Positions 61,532 to 64,000 of a stretch of DNA of 64,000 nt are shown piece by piece. The position numbers and the translations under genes are program-made. The notes beneath the pieces were generated by a model that ran no database searches, had not been told where the DNA came from, and was given only the letters and a program-made list of their open reading frames with translations. Origin of the DNA: an uncultured Clostridia bacterium. Its GTDB lineage: Bacteria; Bacillota; Clostridia; Oscillospirales; Ruminococcaceae. The number at the start of each line of letters is the position of its first letter. Position 1 is the stretch's first letter. Location of the stretch: assembly GCA_947626165.1 (NCBI GenBank), contig CANQRG010000010.1:1-64000 (forward strand), in the 5' to 3' direction.

Positions 61532-62557
61532 ATGCTTAATACAGTTTATCAGCTAAAGAAACCGCGACAGCTAGATATATTATTTAAGGATATTACACTC
61601 GACGACAAGCACGTTATAGTAAGACCTACTCACTTGTCGATATGTAATGCTGACCAGAGGTACTATCAGGGAACACGAAGCGAGGAGGTTTTGGCAAAGA
61701 AGCTTCCTATGGCGCTTATTCACGAGGGAATAGGAAAGGTAGTATACGACCCGACAGGAACATTCCAAACAGGTGACGAGGTAGTTATGATACCTAATGT
61801 TCCCGAACAGGTTGACGAAATAATTGCAGAAAACTATCTGCGCACAAGCAAATTCAGAGGCAGCGGATTTGACGGCTTTTTGCAGGAGTATGTTGAAACA
61901 ACGGCGGACAGGCTTGTTCTTTTGCCGAAAGGTATAAATAAGACGGTTGCGGCTTTTACGGAGATCGTAAGTGTAAGCTATCACGCAATAGACAGGTTTT
62001 ACAGGTTTTCACACAAGAGAAGAAAAAATATCGGTGTGTGGGGAGACGGAAATCTGGGGTATATTACATCTCTGCTTTTGAAAAGCCTGCACCCTGAGAT
62101 AAATCTGTATGTTTTCGGAATAGACGAGTCTAAGATGAACGACTTTACCTTTGCAGACGAAGCATATCATATAAGCAGGATCCCCGATGATTTGACTCTC
62201 GACCACGCTTTTGAATGTGTAGGCGGAAGTGCCGCGCACAGGGCGATAAATCAGATAATAGATTATATAAATCCTGAAGGCACTATTTCTATTCTTGGCG
62301 TTTCAGAGGACTTGGCTCCGATAAACACAAGAATGGTTCTTGAAAAGGGTCTGACCATTTTCGGAAGCTCACGAAGCGGAAGAAAAGACTTTGTGGGACT
62401 TATTGAGCTTTACAAAGAAAAGCCGGAGGTAGTTGCATATCTTGAGAACATTGTCGGAACTGTTGTTAATGTTCGTGACGTTAAAGATATTGCCTACGCA
62501 TTTGAAACAGATATTCACAAGCTCATCGGAAAAACGGTTATGGTTTGGGATGAGTAG
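61532..62557 (+). CDS. tarJ: Ribulose-5-phosphate reductase TarJ
   Basis: 341 residues, zinc-dependent medium-chain dehydrogenase fold. LSICNADQRYYQGTR has the catalytic Cys, ALIHEGIGKVV the next ligand, and VWGDGNLGYITSLLLKSL binds NADPH. It reduces ribulose 5-phosphate to ribitol 5-phosphate, the substrate of TarI. GGAGG ribosome site, 1 base after tarI; the two usually form a complex. Confidence 0.9.
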   Translation: MLNTVYQLKKPRQLDILFKDITLDDKHVIVRPTHLSICNADQRYYQGTRSEEVLAKKLPMALIHEGIGKVVYDPTGTFQTGDEVVMIPNVPEQVDEIIAENYLRTSKFRGSGFDGFLQEYVETTADRLVLLPKGINKTVAAFTEIVSVSYHAIDRFYRFSHKRRKNIGVWGDGNLGYITSLLLKSLHPEINLYVFGIDESKMNDFTFADEAYHISRIPDDLTLDHAFECVGGSAAHRAINQIIDYINPEGTISILGVSEDLAPINTRMVLEKGLTIFGSSRSGRKDFVGLIELYKEKPEVVAYLENIVGTVVNVRDVKDIAYAFETDIHKLIGKTVMVWDE

Positions 62558-62610
62558 AAAGGCTTTACAGGTGAGTTTTTAGAATTTTCAGAACAGGAAA
62601 GTTTTATGGA

Positions 62611-63804
62611 ATGAAAATAAAAAGAATATTCAAAAAGTATTATAATAAAGCAGCGTCGAGAATATATAAATTTGCAACGCTGAAAGTTATTTATCCTCTT
62701 GTTTATAATTTTCATAAAAGAAAACCTATTGATGATAAAAAGGTTTTGCTTATTGAGGTTCGCTCGCTTAGCCTTACCGACAGCTATGCTGTTCTTGACA
62801 GAGAGCTTAAAGCACGAGACGATATAAAGATTTCCTATCAGTATCTGGGCGAGACAATAGTTGGAGTATTTGGCTGTCTTAAAAGAGGTCTTGCGTGTAT
62901 TAAGGAACTTGCAACAGCAAAGGCTGCGTTTATAACAGACGCTTGTCAGATAACAAGCTGTGTTAATTTAAGAAAAGAAACAAGACTTATTCAGATATGG
63001 CATGCCTGCGGAGCATTTAAGAAGTTTGGGTTTTCAACTGCGCTTTTGAAGTTCGGGGACTCTGAAAAGAGAATGCTCAAATATCCGTACTATAAGAATA
63101 TTTCATATATAACTGTTTCAAGTCCTGATATTGTGTGGGCATATGAGGAAGCTATGAACAGCAGGACTTTCGGAAGCAAAGTAGTACCTGTGGGAGTTTC
63201 TAGAACTGATTTGTTTTTTGATAAGGAATTTTTAAATAGTGCAAAGGAACGTGTTTATGAAGCCTTTCCTAATGCGAGGGATAAGAAGGTAATACTTTAT
63301 GCTCCGACCTTTAGGGGCAAGGTGAGAAGTGCAAGAACAGGAATGGTAGACATAGAGCGTTTTTATAAGGAGTTGGGAGACGAGTATGTGCTTATAATAA
63401 AGCACCACCCCTATGTTAAAAATCCTCCGCTCATTGATGAGATTTACAGTGACTTTGCAGTAGATTTATCCAAGACCAGCGATATAGAGGATCTGCTCTG
63501 TGCTGCTGATATATGCATATCTGATTATTCGTCTCTGGTATTTGAATATTCACTGTTTGAGCGTCCGCTTATTTTCTTTGCTTACGATATAGAATCTTAT
63601 AACGACTGGCGGGGTTTCTATTACGATTATGACGAGCTTACTCCCGGACCGGTATTTACGACTGATGAAGAGATTATAGAGTATATAAAAAATATTGATA
63701 AGCGATTTGACAAGCGTAAGATTATTGATTTTAGAGATAAATTTATGAGTGCTTGCGACGGCAATTCTACAAGCCGTATAATAGATTTAGCTTTAGGGGA
63801 TTAA
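62611..63804 (+). CDS. Second CDP-polyol phosphotransferase (TagF/TarF-like)
   Basis: 397 residues. Same layout as the gene at 59648: IQIWHACGAFKKFGFST, VGVSRTDLFFD, LYAPTFRGKVR, IIKHHPYVKN, ICISDYSSLVFEYSLFERP and FMSACDGNSTSRI. The two are paralogues flanking tarI-tarJ; one may prime and the other extend the polymer. A basic N-terminal helix (MKIKRIFKKYYNK) suggests membrane attachment. Confidence 0.88.
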   Translation: MKIKRIFKKYYNKAASRIYKFATLKVIYPLVYNFHKRKPIDDKKVLLIEVRSLSLTDSYAVLDRELKARDDIKISYQYLGETIVGVFGCLKRGLACIKELATAKAAFITDACQITSCVNLRKETRLIQIWHACGAFKKFGFSTALLKFGDSEKRMLKYPYYKNISYITVSSPDIVWAYEEAMNSRTFGSKVVPVGVSRTDLFFDKEFLNSAKERVYEAFPNARDKKVILYAPTFRGKVRSARTGMVDIERFYKELGDEYVLIIKHHPYVKNPPLIDEIYSDFAVDLSKTSDIEDLLCAADICISDYSSLVFEYSLFERPLIFFAYDIESYNDWRGFYYDYDELTPGPVFTTDEEIIEYIKNIDKRFDKRKIIDFRDKFMSACDGNSTSRIIDLALGD

Positions 63805-63832
63805 GTGAAAGCTAAAAGGAGAAAAAGCTAAT

Positions 63833-64000
63833 ATGGGTTTTGTTAAAAGTGTAATAAGGGTATTATGGCTTAACCGCCTATGGTGGAAACTCAAAAAACT
63901 GCCGTTTATAAAGAAAATCATAGCCTATAATAAGAAAAAGAAAAAAGAGAGAAAGAAAGCCAATAACCGTATTCGTATGGAGAAGTTTTTGCATCATACT
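63833..64000 (+). CDS. Start of the next cluster gene, cut by the window end
   Basis: The first 56 residues are visible: MGFVKSVIRVLWLNRLWWKL then a strongly basic stretch (YNKKKKKERKKANNRIRMEK). AAAGGAGAAAAAG precedes the ATG. A membrane-binding basic N-terminus fits another polyol-phosphate or LicD-type transferase, but the family cannot be named from this part. Confidence 0.6.
   Translation, partial: MGFVKSVIRVLWLNRLWWKLKKLPFIKKIIAYNKKKKKERKKANNRIRMEKFLHHT

Overview
The window is a low-GC Firmicutes chromosome, most likely a spore-forming Clostridia of the Oscillospiraceae/Ruminococcaceae (Ruminococcus-like). The reasons are AT-rich intergenic DNA with TTGACA/TATAAT-type promoters, AGGAGG ribosome sites with many TTG and GTG starts, sporulation genes (spoIVA, a sipL-type SPOCS/LysM gene, spoIIM, spoVM, a SpoIVFB-like protease, a cotJC fragment) and the Firmicutes yloC-remA-gmk-rpoZ-priA-def-fmt gene order. 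No rRNA operon, CRISPR array or intact prophage is visible. REGION 1-7600 is accessory and eroded. It holds a frameshifted HipA-like gene between two imperfect direct repeats and a 3' half of tRNA-Trp that looks like an integration scar. Then come tag between twin hairpins, small decayed reading frames, a CstA transporter, a decayed tRNA-Pro beside an IS200 element, and a Mn-catalase (cotJC) fragment abutting a large serine recombinase. REGION 7600-29300 is mixed housekeeping: a membrane protein, prmA with a P-II-like gene, sipL-spoIVA, a divergent second type IIA topoisomerase pair, a pseudokinase with PASTA domains, pfkA, a THF riboswitch in front of a folate ECF S component, proC, spoIIM, a DUF624 protein, a DinJ/YafQ toxin-antitoxin pair with a visible operator, an HD hydrolase and glmS. 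REGION 29300-43700 is a long co-directional run for nucleotide, translation and signalling functions: yloC, remA, gmk, rpoZ, priA, def, fmt, a YugP-like peptidase, rsmB, rlmN, a PP2C phosphatase, prkC, rsgA, thiamine pyrophosphokinase and the 28-codon spoVM. REGION 43700-53400 carries an M50 protease, rplS with a structured leader, lepB, rbgA, rnhB, yraN, thrC, a Cys-rich DUF1540 peptide, a phosphoesterase, tig, clpP and clpX. REGION 53500-59350 has asnB, a 53-codon membrane peptide, an unusual ~775-nt transcription unit (strong promoter, ~550-nt structured leader, 43-codon acidic peptide, terminator), tRNA-Leu(GAG), and mgtE under an M-box Mg2+ riboswitch with a 28-codon reading frame between the two. 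REGION 59570-64000 starts a teichoic-acid-type polyol-phosphate cluster (two CDP-polyol transferases flanking tarI and tarJ) that runs off the window. Functionally, SipL, SpoIVA and SpoVM together make the basement layer of the spore coat; the PP2C/PrkC pair is an active signalling unit while the PASTA protein at 18961 looks catalytically dead; riboswitches tie folate uptake and Mg2+ transport to their ligands. The strongest candidates for something undescribed are the 56285-57095 RNA/peptide unit, the M-box/mgtE small ORF, and the dispersed 7-bp repeat arrays.
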